From: Caulobacter sp. | GTDB lineage: Bacteria; Pseudomonadota; Alphaproteobacteria; Caulobacterales; Caulobacteraceae | Length of the DNA stretch: 36,633 nucleotides | Direction of reading: 5' to 3' | NCBI GenBank assembly: GCA_017744495.1 | Contig: JAGIBE010000216.1 | Span: forward strand, 1 to 36,633 | Shown: positions 26,289 through 34,196 of the stretch, one piece after another | How the letters are laid out: each line of letters starts with the position of its first letter | Position numbering within the stretch: position 1 is the first letter of the stretch | Position numbers and translations under genes: made by a program | The notes under the pieces: generated by a model | The model's input: only the letters and a program-made list of their open reading frames with translations | The model's database searches: none | What the model was told of the DNA's origin: nothing

Positions 26289-27201
26289 ACAGGTGATGCT
26301 CGGCGTCGCCGGGCATGGCCGGCGACGGGTCCGGCGCCTTGGACGGACGCGGCGGCGGCAGGACCCGGGTCGGGTCCTCGGCCCAGAGATGGGCGGCCAG
26401 CATCAGGTCGGTCTTGACCGGGCCGTAGTCCTCCTTGGCCGTCCAGACGCGGATCGCGGCCTGGGCGAAGACTTCGGATAGGTCCACGACCTCTATCATC
26501 GGGGCCGGGTCCTTGCGGACACGAGGGTCGCCCTCGGCCCGTTCGCGCATCTTCTGCAGCACCGTCACCAGGTCGGTCTTCAGCGGCACCTTGAAGACCA
26601 CGTCGGCCCGGCGGTTACGATGGGTCGAGTAGTTGAGGATGACGTCGCCGAACACCTTGCTGTTGGGGATCATCACCTTGACGTTGTCGGGGGTGGCGAT
26701 CTCGGTGAACAGTAGGTCCAGCGACTTGACCGTGCCCTGGCGGGTCGAGGTCTCGATGACGTCGCCCACCTTGTAGGGGCGGAACAGCAGGATCATCACC
26801 CCGGCCGCCACGTTCGACAGCGCGCCCTGCAAGGCCAGGCCGATGGCCAGGGAGGCCGCGCCCAGCACGGCGATGATGGAGGTCGTCTGTACGCCCACCT
26901 GCTGCAGCACCGCCACCAGGCCCACGGCGACGATGGCGTAGCGCACCAGGGACGAAACGAAGCTCTCCAGGGTCGGGTCGGGGTTGTTGCGATGCATCCG
27001 GCTCAGGGCGCGTTTGGCCACGCCCGCCAGCCAGCCGGCCACCCAGAAGGTGACGACCAGGATCAGGGTGGCGACCACCAGATTCACCGCCACCTTGCCC
27101 AGCCAGTCGAGGAAATGTCCGAACATCGTCTCGTCGGCTTTCACGTTGGCGAGGGAGGGAAGCGTGGTGTCGGCGGGGATCAGGCTCGGCTTGGTCTGCA
27201 T
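26206..27201 (-). CDS. MscS-type small-conductance mechanosensitive channel
   Basis: A 331-residue inner-membrane protein from the ATG at 27201 (MQTKPSLIPADTTL). It has three spans: VNLVVATLILVVTFWVAGWL, YAIVAVGLVAVLQQVG, and the pore-lining glycine/alanine-rich helix IIAVLGAASLAIGLALQGAL with the kink before SNVAAGVMILLFRPYKVGD. The beta domain (GTVKSLDLLFTEIATPDN, IPNSKVFGDVILNYS) and the alpha/beta domain follow. It releases solutes under hypo-osmotic shock. The final ~28 residues are Arg/Pro-rich and are read antisense through the conserved end of the cystathionine gamma-lyase type gene; MscS proteins do not share this tail. Confidence 0.9.
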   Translation of the reverse strand: MQTKPSLIPADTTLPSLANVKADETMFGHFLDWLGKVAVNLVVATLILVVTFWVAGWLAGVAKRALSRMHRNNPDPTLESFVSSLVRYAIVAVGLVAVLQQVGVQTTSIIAVLGAASLAIGLALQGALSNVAAGVMILLFRPYKVGDVIETSTRQGTVKSLDLLFTEIATPDNVKVMIPNSKVFGDVILNYSTHRNRRADVVFKVPLKTDLVTVLQKMRERAEGDPRVRKDPAPMIEVVDLSEVFAQAAIRVWTAKEDYGPVKTDLMLAAHLWAEDPTRVLPPPRPSKAPDPSPAMPGDAEHHLFRLPLSHLGPRKGRRSGPRSPRSQPKA

Positions 27202-27347
27202 GAGTCTCTCGATGGCGCCCCCGCGCCACGCCGTCAACGAACCAGCCTTGGGCCTGTTCCGAGCATGGCGCCGCTTCGCCCCGTGGAAACACTCAGTTAC
27301 ATCAATTGGCTCGAAACCGTCGCGAACCGCCTCTAAGAGCGCCGCCC

Positions 27348-28508
27348 ATGAGCATGTCCTTCATCGACCTCGCCGCGCAGCAGCGCCGGATCCGCGCCAA
27401 GATCGACACCGCCGTCGCCGCCGTCCTCGACAGCGGCGCCTATGTGATGGGCCCGCAGGTCCGCGAGTTCGAGGCCAAGCTGGCCGCGTTCGGCCAGGCC
27501 AAGCTGGCCCTGTCCTGCGCCAACGGCACCGACGCGATCGCCCTGCCGCTGATGGCCTGGAACATCGGTCCCGGCGACGCGGTGTTCTGCCCGTCGTTCA
27601 CCTTCGCCGCCACGCCGGAAGTCGTGCCTTGGGTCGGGGCGACGCCGGTGTTCGTCGACGTGCTGCCCGACACCTTCAACCTCGATCCGGCCAAGCTGGA
27701 AGCCGCCATCGCCGGCGTGAAGGCCGAGGGCAGGCTGACGCCCAAGGTGGTCATCGCCGTCGACCTGTTCGGCCAACCCGCCGACTATCCGGCGATCAAG
27801 GCCATCTGCGACCGCGAAGGCCTGAAGCTGATCTCCGACAGCGCCCAAGGCTTCGGCTGCACCCTGGACGGCAAGCATCCGCTGCATTGGGCGGACGTGG
27901 CCACCACCAGCTTCTTCCCGGCCAAGCCGCTGGGCTGCTACGGCGACGGCGGGGCGGTGCTGACCAACGACCAGGATCTGTGGGACCTGATGGACAGCTT
28001 CCGGGTGCACGGCAAGGCCGTGGCCCCCGACCTGGTTGGCCTCACCTTCGACCACGACACCAAGTACCTGAACACCCGCATCGGCATGAACTCGCGGCTG
28101 GACACGATCCAGGCGGCAATCCTGATCGAGAAGCTGGCGATCTTCGCCGAGGAGATCGAGTTGCGTCAGGTCGTGGCCGGCCGCTACGCCGACAGCCTGA
28201 ACGGCGTGGTCATCGCCACGCCCAAGGTCATCGACGGCGGCGTCTCGGTCTGGGCCCAGTACGTGATCGAGCACGAGAACCGCGACGGCTTGGCGGCCCA
28301 CCTGAAGACCCAAGGCATCCCGACGGCCGTCTACTACCCCGTACCGATGCACGTGCAGGCGCCCTATGCCGGCTTCCCGCGTGGGGCCGGCGGCCTGCCG
28401 GTGACCGAGGCCAAGGCCGAGACGGTGCTGGCCCTGCCGATGCATCCGTATCTGTCGGAAAGCGACCAGCAGCGGATCATCGACGCGATCCGGGCCTTCA
28501 ACGGCTAG
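27348..28508 (+). CDS. WbpE/WlbC-like nucleotide-sugar aminotransferase (DegT/DnrJ family)
   Basis: A 386-residue PLP enzyme from the ATG at 27348 (MSMSFIDLAAQQRR). K193 in TSFFPAKPLGCYGDGGA is the PLP lysine and D164 (LISDSAQGFG) its partner. The motifs SFFPxKPLGCYGDGGA and GMNSRLDTIQAAILIEKLAIF match WbpE, the UDP-2-acetamido-2-deoxy-3-keto-glucuronate aminotransferase of Pseudomonas O-antigen synthesis. It differs clearly from the perosamine-type aminotransferase near 1.5 kb. None of the WbpA/B/D partners lies nearby. It may serve a distant polysaccharide cluster or use another keto-sugar. A stem-loop follows the stop. Confidence 0.85.
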   Translation: MSMSFIDLAAQQRRIRAKIDTAVAAVLDSGAYVMGPQVREFEAKLAAFGQAKLALSCANGTDAIALPLMAWNIGPGDAVFCPSFTFAATPEVVPWVGATPVFVDVLPDTFNLDPAKLEAAIAGVKAEGRLTPKVVIAVDLFGQPADYPAIKAICDREGLKLISDSAQGFGCTLDGKHPLHWADVATTSFFPAKPLGCYGDGGAVLTNDQDLWDLMDSFRVHGKAVAPDLVGLTFDHDTKYLNTRIGMNSRLDTIQAAILIEKLAIFAEEIELRQVVAGRYADSLNGVVIATPKVIDGGVSVWAQYVIEHENRDGLAAHLKTQGIPTAVYYPVPMHVQAPYAGFPRGAGGLPVTEAKAETVLALPMHPYLSESDQQRIIDAIRAFNG

Positions 28509-28514
28509 GTTTCG

Positions 28515-28536
28515 GCGCCCGTCCGTTGGCGGGCGC
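28515..28536 (+). terminator. GC-rich stem-loop after the WbpE-like gene
   Basis: GCGCCCG (28515-28521) pairs with CGGGCGC (28530-28536). Inside, CC/GG can extend the stem past one bulged T around a GTT loop. It starts 6 bases after the stop codon but lacks a T-run, so termination strength is uncertain. Confidence 0.45.
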
Positions 28537-28613
28537 GCGGCTCTGCCCTATATCGCGACGGTCGCGTCTCGCGCCCGCCGGCGCTTCGGCGTTCCGGCCC
28601 GGTGAAAAGCGTC

Positions 28614-29879
28614 ATGTCGAACAGTCCGCCCGTTGCTTCCGCTCGCCCCCATCCCGGCATGGGCTTCGGCCAGTTCGTCGCCCTGATCGCGGCGATGATG
28701 GCCACCAACGCCCTGGCCATCGACTCGATGCTGCCGGCCATGCCGCAGATCGGACACGCCCTGGGCGTGGCGACCGACAACGAGCGGCAGTGGATCCTGA
28801 CCGCCTATCTGCTGGGCTTCGGCGCGGCCCAGATCGTCTACGGCCCGCTGGCCGACCGCTATGGCAGGAAGCCGGTGCTGCTGGTCGGTCTGGCCCTGTA
28901 CGTGGTCTTCGCCGCCCTTTGCGCCTTTTCGACCTCGTTCGAGATGCTGCTGATCGCCCGCGCCCTTTGCGGCGTTGGGGCGGCGGCTACGCGGGTGCTG
29001 TCGGTGTCGATCGTCCGCGACTGTTACAGCGGCCGGCAGATGGCGCGGGTGATGTCGCTGTCTTTCATCGTCTTCCTGGGCGTGCCGATCATCGCCCCCT
29101 CGGTGGGCCAGGCCATCCTGCTGGTCGCGCCCTGGCCGTGGGTGTTCGGCGTGCTGGCGATCTTCGGCCTGGCGGTGATCGCCTGGTCGTGGGTCAAGCT
29201 GCCAGAGACCCTGCACCCGGAGGACCGCACGCCTCTGGCCGCCGGACCGGTGCTGGCGGCCTTCAAGGTCTGCCTGACCAACCGCGTCGCCGTGGGCTAC
29301 ACCCTGGCCGCCACCCTGGTGCTGGGCGGGTTGTTCGGCTTCCTCAACTCGGCCCAGCAGGTGTTCGTCGACGTGCTGGGGGCCGGCAAGCTGTTCACCC
29401 TGATCTTCGCGGCTATCGCCGGCGGCATCGCGGTCTCGTCCCTGCTCAACTCGCACATCGTCGAGCGCCTGGGCATGCGCCTGGTCTCGCACGTCTCGCT
29501 GATGGGCTATCTCGGCTTCGCGGTGGTCCACGCCCTGGTCGCCTTGAGCGGTCACGAGACCCTGTGGACCTTTTCCCTGCTGCAGGCGGGGATGATGTTC
29601 TGCTTCGGCATGGTGATGTCGAACTTCGGTGCGATCGCCATGGAGCCCCTGGGCCACCTGGCGGGCACGGCGGCCTCGGTGCAGGGCTTCATCACCACGA
29701 TCTTCGGGGCCCTGTTCGGCTTCTGGATCGGCCAGCTGTTCGACGGCACGACCGTGCCCCTCACCCTCGGCTTCGCCGGTTTCGGGCTCGCGGGCCTGGT
29801 CGCCGTGCTGATCACCGAGAAGGGCCGGCTCTTCCACGCGGGCTCTGGCGCCCCGGCCGCCGAGGGGGCCTTCCACTAG
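28614..29879 (+). CDS. Bcr/CflA-type MFS drug exporter
   Basis: A 421-residue, 12-span major facilitator. Near the N-terminus FVALIAAMMATNALAIDSMLPAMPQI is the typical first span of the Bcr/CflA subfamily, with the conserved D in its middle. Motif A is GPLADRYGRKPVLL in the loop between spans 2 and 3, and RALCGVGAAATRVLSVSIVRD in span 4 fits drug:H+ antiporters. The ATG at 28614 is preferred; a GTG four codons earlier is possible. The substrate is unknown. Its stop is immediately followed by the stop of the convergent ligase gene (no spacer), so no terminator separates them. Confidence 0.9.
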   Translation: MSNSPPVASARPHPGMGFGQFVALIAAMMATNALAIDSMLPAMPQIGHALGVATDNERQWILTAYLLGFGAAQIVYGPLADRYGRKPVLLVGLALYVVFAALCAFSTSFEMLLIARALCGVGAAATRVLSVSIVRDCYSGRQMARVMSLSFIVFLGVPIIAPSVGQAILLVAPWPWVFGVLAIFGLAVIAWSWVKLPETLHPEDRTPLAAGPVLAAFKVCLTNRVAVGYTLAATLVLGGLFGFLNSAQQVFVDVLGAGKLFTLIFAAIAGGIAVSSLLNSHIVERLGMRLVSHVSLMGYLGFAVVHALVALSGHETLWTFSLLQAGMMFCFGMVMSNFGAIAMEPLGHLAGTAASVQGFITTIFGALFGFWIGQLFDGTTVPLTLGFAGFGLAGLVAVLITEKGRLFHAGSGAPAAEGAFH

Positions 29880-31484
29880 CTAGTCCAGCATCCGCTCCAG
29901 GGTCGTCAGCTCGTCGGCCTCTCGGGACGGCTTGTCCCAGCGTATGCGGTTGATGCGGGGGAAGCGCATGGCCACGCCGGACTTGTGGCGGGTCGAGCGC
30001 TGCAGCCCCTCGAAGGCCACCTCGAACACCAGACCGAACTCCATATCGGCCCGCACCGACCGCACCGGGCCGAAGCGCTCGACCGTGTGATCGCGCACGA
30101 ACTTGTCGATCTGCTTCAGCTCCTCGTCGGTGAAGCCGAAATAGGCCTTGCCGACGGGGGTCAGATGGCGTGTCCCGGTCTCGTCCTCGCGCCAGACCCC
30201 GAAGGTGTAGTCGGAGTAGAAGCTGGACCGCTTGCCGTGGCCGCGCTGGGCGTACATCAGCACCGCGTCGATCAGGCGGGGATCGCGCTTCCACTTGAAC
30301 CACGGACCCTTGGGCCGGCCCGGCTCATAGACGCTGTCCCAGCGCTTGAGCATCAGGCCCTCGGCGATGGCCGGATCGCCCGCCGGCGGATCGGCGCGCA
30401 GGGCGGCCAACTCCTGCCAGGTCGCGAAGGGTTGGATCGGCGACAGGTCGATGCGTGGACTGGCGGCTTTCGCGACGAACGCCTCCAAGCGCTTCCGCCG
30501 TTTGGCGAACGGCAGGCCGCGCAGGTCGGTTTCGCCCTCCAGCAGCAAGTCGTAGGCGCGGATGCCTGCCGGGAAGGCCGCCAACTGCTTGGCGTCCACC
30601 GTCTTACGGTTCAGCCGCTGCTGCAGGTCGGCGAAGCTGGCCACGGCGCCGTCGCGCAGCACCAGCAGCTCGCCGTCGATCGCGCCCTCGAAGGTCAGGG
30701 CCTCCAGCACGTCCGGGAAAGTCGCCGAAATGTCGTCGCCGGTCCGGGTGTAGAGCCGCCTCTCGCCGCGCTCGCTGACCGCCTGGACGCGGATGCCGTC
30801 CCACTTCCATTCGGCGGCATAGTCGTTGGGGTCAAGCTTCTCGAAGTCCACGGCCTCGTCGATCGCCTGGGCCAGCATCACCGGCCGGAAACGCCCGGGC
30901 GCGTCGGGCGAGGGCTGCTCGGATCGACCCTCCAGCCAGGCGAACAGGTCGCCGTAGGGCGGGGTCATGGCGTGCCAGACCTCCTCGACCTGGCCGATCT
31001 CCACCTGGCCGAAGTCGGCGCAGGCCTGCTTGGCCAGCCGCGCCGAGACACCCACCCGCAGGCCGCCGGTCATCAGCTTCAAGAGGGCCCAGCGGCCGTC
31101 GGCGTTCAGGGCGTCCAGCCAGCCCTCGATCAGCCGCTGGACCTCGGCGCGCGAGGCGGTGCGCAGGCTCTCGACTACTTCCGACAGGTCCGGCTCGCGG
31201 TTGGCGCCGGGCCGCGCGGGCCAGACCAGGGCGACGGTCTCGGCCAGGTCGCCGACATAATCGTAGGACCAGGCGAACAGCTGGGGGTCCATCCGGCTTT
31301 CCACCGCCTTGCGGATGAAGGCCGGCTTGGCGGCGTTGAACGACAGCGCGCCGGTCAGGGCCGCCAGCACCCAGCCGCGCTCGGGATCAGGCGTCTTCGC
31401 CAGGAAGTCCTTGATCAGGGTCAGCTTGGCGTTGCGCGAGCTGGTCAGGGACAGCCGGTCGAGGAGATGTGCGAAGGCGCGCAT
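29880..31484 (-). CDS. ATP-dependent DNA ligase (ligase-associated DNA damage response type)
   Basis: A 534-residue ligase. It has an N-terminal DNA-binding helical domain (about 1-195), an adenylation domain with motif I EWKWDGIR (nucleotidylated K227), motif III-type AIDGELLVL, motif IV/V segments (AEGLMLKRWDSVYEPGRPKGPWFKWKR split by family loops), and an OB-fold domain ending ELTTLERMLD. It seals nicks in duplex DNA. This architecture accompanies the metallo-beta-lactamase exonuclease found 0.5 kb away in the bacterial 'ligase-associated' repair set. It is separate from the essential NAD-dependent LigA and from Ku-linked LigD, as no polymerase or nuclease domain is fused. Confidence 0.93.
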   Translation of the reverse strand: MRAFAHLLDRLSLTSSRNAKLTLIKDFLAKTPDPERGWVLAALTGALSFNAAKPAFIRKAVESRMDPQLFAWSYDYVGDLAETVALVWPARPGANREPDLSEVVESLRTASRAEVQRLIEGWLDALNADGRWALLKLMTGGLRVGVSARLAKQACADFGQVEIGQVEEVWHAMTPPYGDLFAWLEGRSEQPSPDAPGRFRPVMLAQAIDEAVDFEKLDPNDYAAEWKWDGIRVQAVSERGERRLYTRTGDDISATFPDVLEALTFEGAIDGELLVLRDGAVASFADLQQRLNRKTVDAKQLAAFPAGIRAYDLLLEGETDLRGLPFAKRRKRLEAFVAKAASPRIDLSPIQPFATWQELAALRADPPAGDPAIAEGLMLKRWDSVYEPGRPKGPWFKWKRDPRLIDAVLMYAQRGHGKRSSFYSDYTFGVWREDETGTRHLTPVGKAYFGFTDEELKQIDKFVRDHTVERFGPVRSVRADMEFGLVFEVAFEGLQRSTRHKSGVAMRFPRINRIRWDKPSREADELTTLERMLD

Positions 31485-31541
31485 GGGAAGAGAATGTCGC
31501 GCCTCGGCGACGGTTCAAGAGGGACGGGTCTTGTGAACAAA

Positions 31542-31557
31542 TCAAACAGATGTTTGA
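31542..31557. promoter_or_regulatory. 16-bp palindrome TCAAACAGATGTTTGA between ligase and thioesterase genes
   Basis: TCAAACA and TGTTTGA are exact inverted repeats around GA. The compact 16-bp form resembles operators of TetR/AcrR-family repressors. It lies 24 bases before the thioesterase ATG and 57 bases upstream of the divergent ligase ATG, within a 97-base intergenic region. No regulator gene is adjacent. Confidence 0.5.
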
Positions 31558-31581
31558 ATTCGATGTTCCTGGAGATCGGTC

Positions 31582-31998
31582 ATGAGCTTTCAGCCGCCCG
31601 AACCCTTCGTCCCCCATCCCCGCAGGAGCCCGCTGACCACGCCGTGGGAGCCGATCTACGCCGACATCCGTGACGACCGCTGGGTGCTGGCGGTGGAGGT
31701 GCGCGAGGCGCACACCAATTCGCGCGGCAACCCGCACGGCGGTCTGCTCGCCGCCCTCGCCGACAACGCCATGGGCCTGTCGTGCGGGGTGGTGCTGACT
31801 CGGCTGAAGATCCCCAGCAAGGGCCTGATCACCGTCTCGCTGGGCCTGGACTACATCGCCGCTGCCCAGTTGGGTCAGTGGCTGGCTTTCGACACCGACT
31901 TCATCAAGCCGGGCAAGAGCCTCTGCTACGCCGAGGCCACGGTGCGGGCCGACGACAAGCCGGTGGCGCGAGCCCGGGCGACGTTCAAGGTGGTTTAG
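31582..31998 (+). CDS. PaaI-type hotdog thioesterase
   Basis: A 138-residue single hotdog domain. The motif HTNSRGNPHGGLLAALADNAMG is the PaaI/YdiI-type active-site region, with G-N-x-H-G-G and the acidic residue of ALAD on the central helix. VSLGLDYIAAAQLGQWL and ARARATFKVV are the following strands. It should hydrolyse acyl- or aryl-CoA thioesters in the cytosol; the acyl group is unknown. GGAG lies seven bases before the ATG and a palindrome upstream. It is convergent with the exonuclease gene (18-base gap). Confidence 0.85.
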   Translation: MSFQPPEPFVPHPRRSPLTTPWEPIYADIRDDRWVLAVEVREAHTNSRGNPHGGLLAALADNAMGLSCGVVLTRLKIPSKGLITVSLGLDYIAAAQLGQWLAFDTDFIKPGKSLCYAEATVRADDKPVARARATFKVV

Positions 31999-32016
31999 GC
32001 GAGGTCGTCGAGACGC

Positions 32017-33024
32017 CTACTCGCCCTCTTCCTCGTCATAGCCCACCAGACGCAGCGCGCGGGCGGGGAGGCCCTGGAGTTCGCACCAGCGCTCCAGGGC
32101 CTCCTCGCGGCCGTGGGTGATCCACACCTCGCCGGGGCGCAGCTCGTCGAGGGTGGCGGTCAGCTCATCCCAGTCGGCGTGGTCGGAGAGGATCAGCGGC
32201 AGCTCGACGCCCCGCTGGCGGGCCCGCGCCCGCACGCGCATCCAGCCGCTGGCGAAGCAGTCGACCGGATCGGGGAAGCGCCGCGACCAGCGGTCGGCCA
32301 GGGCCGAGGGCGGGGCGACGATGATCGCGCCTTCGAAGTCCTTCTTGTTCCCGGTCGTGGCGGGAGCCAGCGGGCCTAGGTCGACGCCGTGGCGTTCATA
32401 AAGCCGGTTCAGCCGGTCCATGGCCCCGTGCACGTGGATCGTCCTGTCCCAGCCGGCCTCGCGCAGCAGCCGGATCACCCGCTGGGCCTTCCCCAGGGCG
32501 TAGGCCCCGACGATGTGGCTGCGCTCGGGGAACTGCTCGACCGACTTCAGCAGGGCGGCGATCTCGCCCTTGTCGTCGGGATGGCGAAACACCGGCAGGC
32601 CGAAGGTCGCCTCGGTCACGAACACGTCGCAGGGCACGGGCTCGAAGGTCGGGCAGGTGGGGTCGCGGCGGCGCTTGTAGTCGCCGGAGACGACGATGGT
32701 CATGCCCTTCCAGCGCACCACCACCTGGGCCGAGCCCAGCACGTGGCCGGCCGGGACCAGGCTGACCTCGACGCCGTTGTGGGTGAAGGTCTCGCCGTAG
32801 GCCACGGGATGACGGCGGCCGGCGAAGTCCTCGCCGTAGCGCTCGGCCATGATCGCTAGGGTCTCGGGCGTGGCGGCCACCACGCCGTGTCCAGCCCGGG
32901 CGTGGTCGGCGTGGCCGTGCGTGATCACCGCCCGGTCCACCGGCTGGACGGGGTCGATGTAGAAGCCCCCGGGCGGGCAATAGAGCCCGTCGGGCTTCGG
33001 ACAGATCAGGTCCTGCGGTTTCAT
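32017..33024 (-). CDS. Ligase-associated DNA damage response exonuclease (metallo-beta-lactamase fold)
   Basis: A 335-residue MBL/beta-CASP-like nuclease. The metal motif is ITHGHADHA (H36, H38, D40, H41), followed by PAGHVLGSAQ, the metal-bridging Asp in VVSGDYKRRRDPTCP, and a C-terminal LSDHADWDEL that supplies a further histidine. GDYKRRRDPTC and the HADW element are typical of the Snm1/Artemis-related exonuclease that accompanies the ATP-dependent ligase family encoded on the same strand 0.5 kb downstream. It would trim DNA ends before ligation. It is divergent from a thioesterase gene with only 41 bases between. Confidence 0.9.
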   Translation of the reverse strand: MKPQDLICPKPDGLYCPPGGFYIDPVQPVDRAVITHGHADHARAGHGVVAATPETLAIMAERYGEDFAGRRHPVAYGETFTHNGVEVSLVPAGHVLGSAQVVVRWKGMTIVVSGDYKRRRDPTCPTFEPVPCDVFVTEATFGLPVFRHPDDKGEIAALLKSVEQFPERSHIVGAYALGKAQRVIRLLREAGWDRTIHVHGAMDRLNRLYERHGVDLGPLAPATTGNKKDFEGAIIVAPPSALADRWSRRFPDPVDCFASGWMRVRARARQRGVELPLILSDHADWDELTATLDELRPGEVWITHGREEALERWCELQGLPARALRLVGYDEEEGE

Positions 33025-33048
33025 CGGCTGGATATGGGAACGCGCCTG

Positions 33049-33056
33049 GCTATAAA
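33049..33056 (+). promoter_or_regulatory. Candidate -10 element for a near-leaderless thioesterase mRNA
   Basis: GCTATAAA matches the Caulobacter -10 GCTANAWC in seven of eight positions and ends nine bases before the ATG at 33066. No Shine-Dalgarno sequence lies between them. Together this predicts a transcript starting at or within a few bases of the start codon. Confidence 0.42.
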
Positions 33057-33065
33057 CCTATCCCC

Positions 33066-33569
33066 ATGAGTACGGACCTTAGCGCGGGCGAACAGCATCG
33101 ACTGATCGCCAACACCATGAACGAGGGCAGCCCCCAGGCGCGGGCCCTCGGGTTCCAGACCCTGGAGATCGGCGATGCGGTCGCCATCCTCAAGGTCCCC
33201 TATCGTCCGGAGATCGTCGGAGACCCCGAGACGGGGGTGATCGCCGGCGGAGTGGTGACCACTTTGCTCGACCACGCCAGCGGCCAGGCGGTGCATGCCG
33301 CCCTGGCCCAGTGGACCTCGATCGCCACCCTGGACCTGCGCATCGACTACATGCGGCCGGCCGAGCCGGGGCGCGACGTCCTGGCCCGGGCCCACTGCTA
33401 CAAGGTCACCCGCTCGGTCGCCTTCGTGCGGGCCGTGGCCTACGAGGACGACCCCGACGACCCGGTCGCCGCCGCCCAGGCCGCCTTCATGCTGGACTCC
33501 AGCGCCGGCAGGAAGCCGGGCGCCAATCTCAAGCCGCCGCGCGGCGCTCGCAACGGAGACGCCGTATGA
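33066..33569 (+). CDS. Hotdog-fold thioesterase (PaaI family)
   Basis: A 167-residue hotdog protein. The central helix region is ETGVIAGGVVTTLLDHASG, where the usual H-G-G is replaced by A-G-G and the acidic residue is D in LLDHASG. It continues with LDLRIDYMRPAEPGRDVLARAH, the typical 'D-x-R-x-D-Y-x-R-P' strand. A C-terminal extension (SSAGRKPGANLKPPRGARNGDAV) is basic and probably flexible. Its stop overlaps the next start as ATGA, so the two hotdog genes are coupled and may form a heteromer. The substrate is unknown. Confidence 0.82.
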   Translation: MSTDLSAGEQHRLIANTMNEGSPQARALGFQTLEIGDAVAILKVPYRPEIVGDPETGVIAGGVVTTLLDHASGQAVHAALAQWTSIATLDLRIDYMRPAEPGRDVLARAHCYKVTRSVAFVRAVAYEDDPDDPVAAAQAAFMLDSSAGRKPGANLKPPRGARNGDAV

Positions 33570-33985
33570 GCGACGCCGCCACCCGCCTGGGCGCCGTGCT
33601 GGGCTCGATCCCCTACGCCCGGTTCATCGGCATGCACGCCGAACTGGCCGGCGACGAGATGACGGCCATCCTGCCGTTCTCCGACCACATCGTCGGCAAT
33701 CCCCTGCTGCCGGCCATCCACGGCGGAGTGCTGGGCGCCTTCATGGAGATGACCGCTCTGGCCCAGCTGTCGGTGGCCGAGCCGCTGAAGCGCCAGCCGC
33801 GGACCATCGACGTCTCGATCGAGTACCTCCGCTCGGGCCGGCCCCTGACCACTTTCGCCCGCGCCCAGATCAAGAAGGTCGGCCGGCGGATCGCCAATGT
33901 CCACGTCGAGGCCTGGCAGGAGCAGCGCGCCGCCCCGATCGCCGCCCTGCGGGGTCATTTCCTGTTGACCGCCGCCGACGAGTGA
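33566..33985 (+). CDS. Second hotdog-fold thioesterase of the pair
   Basis: A 139-residue single hotdog domain that starts inside the previous gene's stop (ATGA). The active-site motif is NPLLPAIHGGVLGAFMEMTA, with the H-G-G intact and a Glu on the helix. IDVSIEYLRSGRPLTTFARAQI is the matching D-x-x-x-x-Y-x-R-x-G strand. Compared with its partner, this copy keeps the histidine the partner lacks, so in a mixed dimer it could carry the catalytic side. A repeat-rich intergenic region follows. Confidence 0.84.
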   Translation: MSDAATRLGAVLGSIPYARFIGMHAELAGDEMTAILPFSDHIVGNPLLPAIHGGVLGAFMEMTALAQLSVAEPLKRQPRTIDVSIEYLRSGRPLTTFARAQIKKVGRRIANVHVEAWQEQRAAPIAALRGHFLLTAADE

Positions 33986-34047
33986 TCAACCCGCTGAACG
34001 ATGGTATCAAAGGTAAAAGTTTCCCCTGCAACGTTTTAAAGCCATCA

Positions 34048-34065
34048 CATTACACCTATGTAATG
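34048..34065. promoter_or_regulatory. Perfect inverted repeat CATTACACCTATGTAATG
   Basis: CATTACA and TGTAATG are exact reverse complements separated by CCTA. The 18-bp dyad fits a dimeric transcription-factor site, of the TTACA-N4-TGTAA form. It lies about 130 bases upstream of the 32-residue peptide gene. The regulator is unknown. Confidence 0.5.
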
Positions 34066-34096
34066 CGGGTTTGCGGCATCAATGTTTCTTAAAAAC

Positions 34097-34108
34097 GCTT
34101 CATGAAGC
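34097..34108. promoter_or_regulatory. 12-bp perfect palindrome GCTTCATGAAGC
   Basis: A self-complementary 12-mer just before the second CAAAGGTAA copy, 88 bases upstream of the small peptide start. It could be a protein-binding dyad. With no loop it is unlikely to act as an RNA hairpin. Confidence 0.4.
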
Positions 34109-34117
34109 AAAGGTAAC

Positions 34118-34147
34118 GGGTATTCACCATCCCGCGGGCCTATACCC
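34118..34147 (+). promoter_or_regulatory. Possible stem-loop in the leader of the 32-residue peptide gene
   Basis: GGGTAT (34118-34123) and ATACCC (34142-34147) can pair around an 18-base loop that itself holds the palindrome CCCGCGGG. GGT and ACC further out add weak support. It could be an RNA structure in the 5' leader or a DNA-binding dyad. Confidence 0.35.
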
Positions 34148-34196
34148 CTGATCACCGGACGCGGTCGTCGCGCCGGACTTTCAGGGAACCAAGACA

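Larger units (their letters stand above)
34008..34116 (+). repeat. Direct 9-bp repeat CAAAGGTAA, copies 100 bp apart
   Basis: CAAAGGTAA is found at 34008-34016 and again at 34108-34116, exactly 100 bases apart. The two copies bracket the inverted repeats described separately. The stretch is visibly richer in A and T than the flanking genes. Confidence 0.5.

Noticed and set aside
26984..29953. Plus-strand 989-residue frame spanning the aminotransferase and MFS genes
   Set aside because: It is an out-of-frame, Arg/Pro/Gly-rich shadow. The two real frames inside it have full family signatures.
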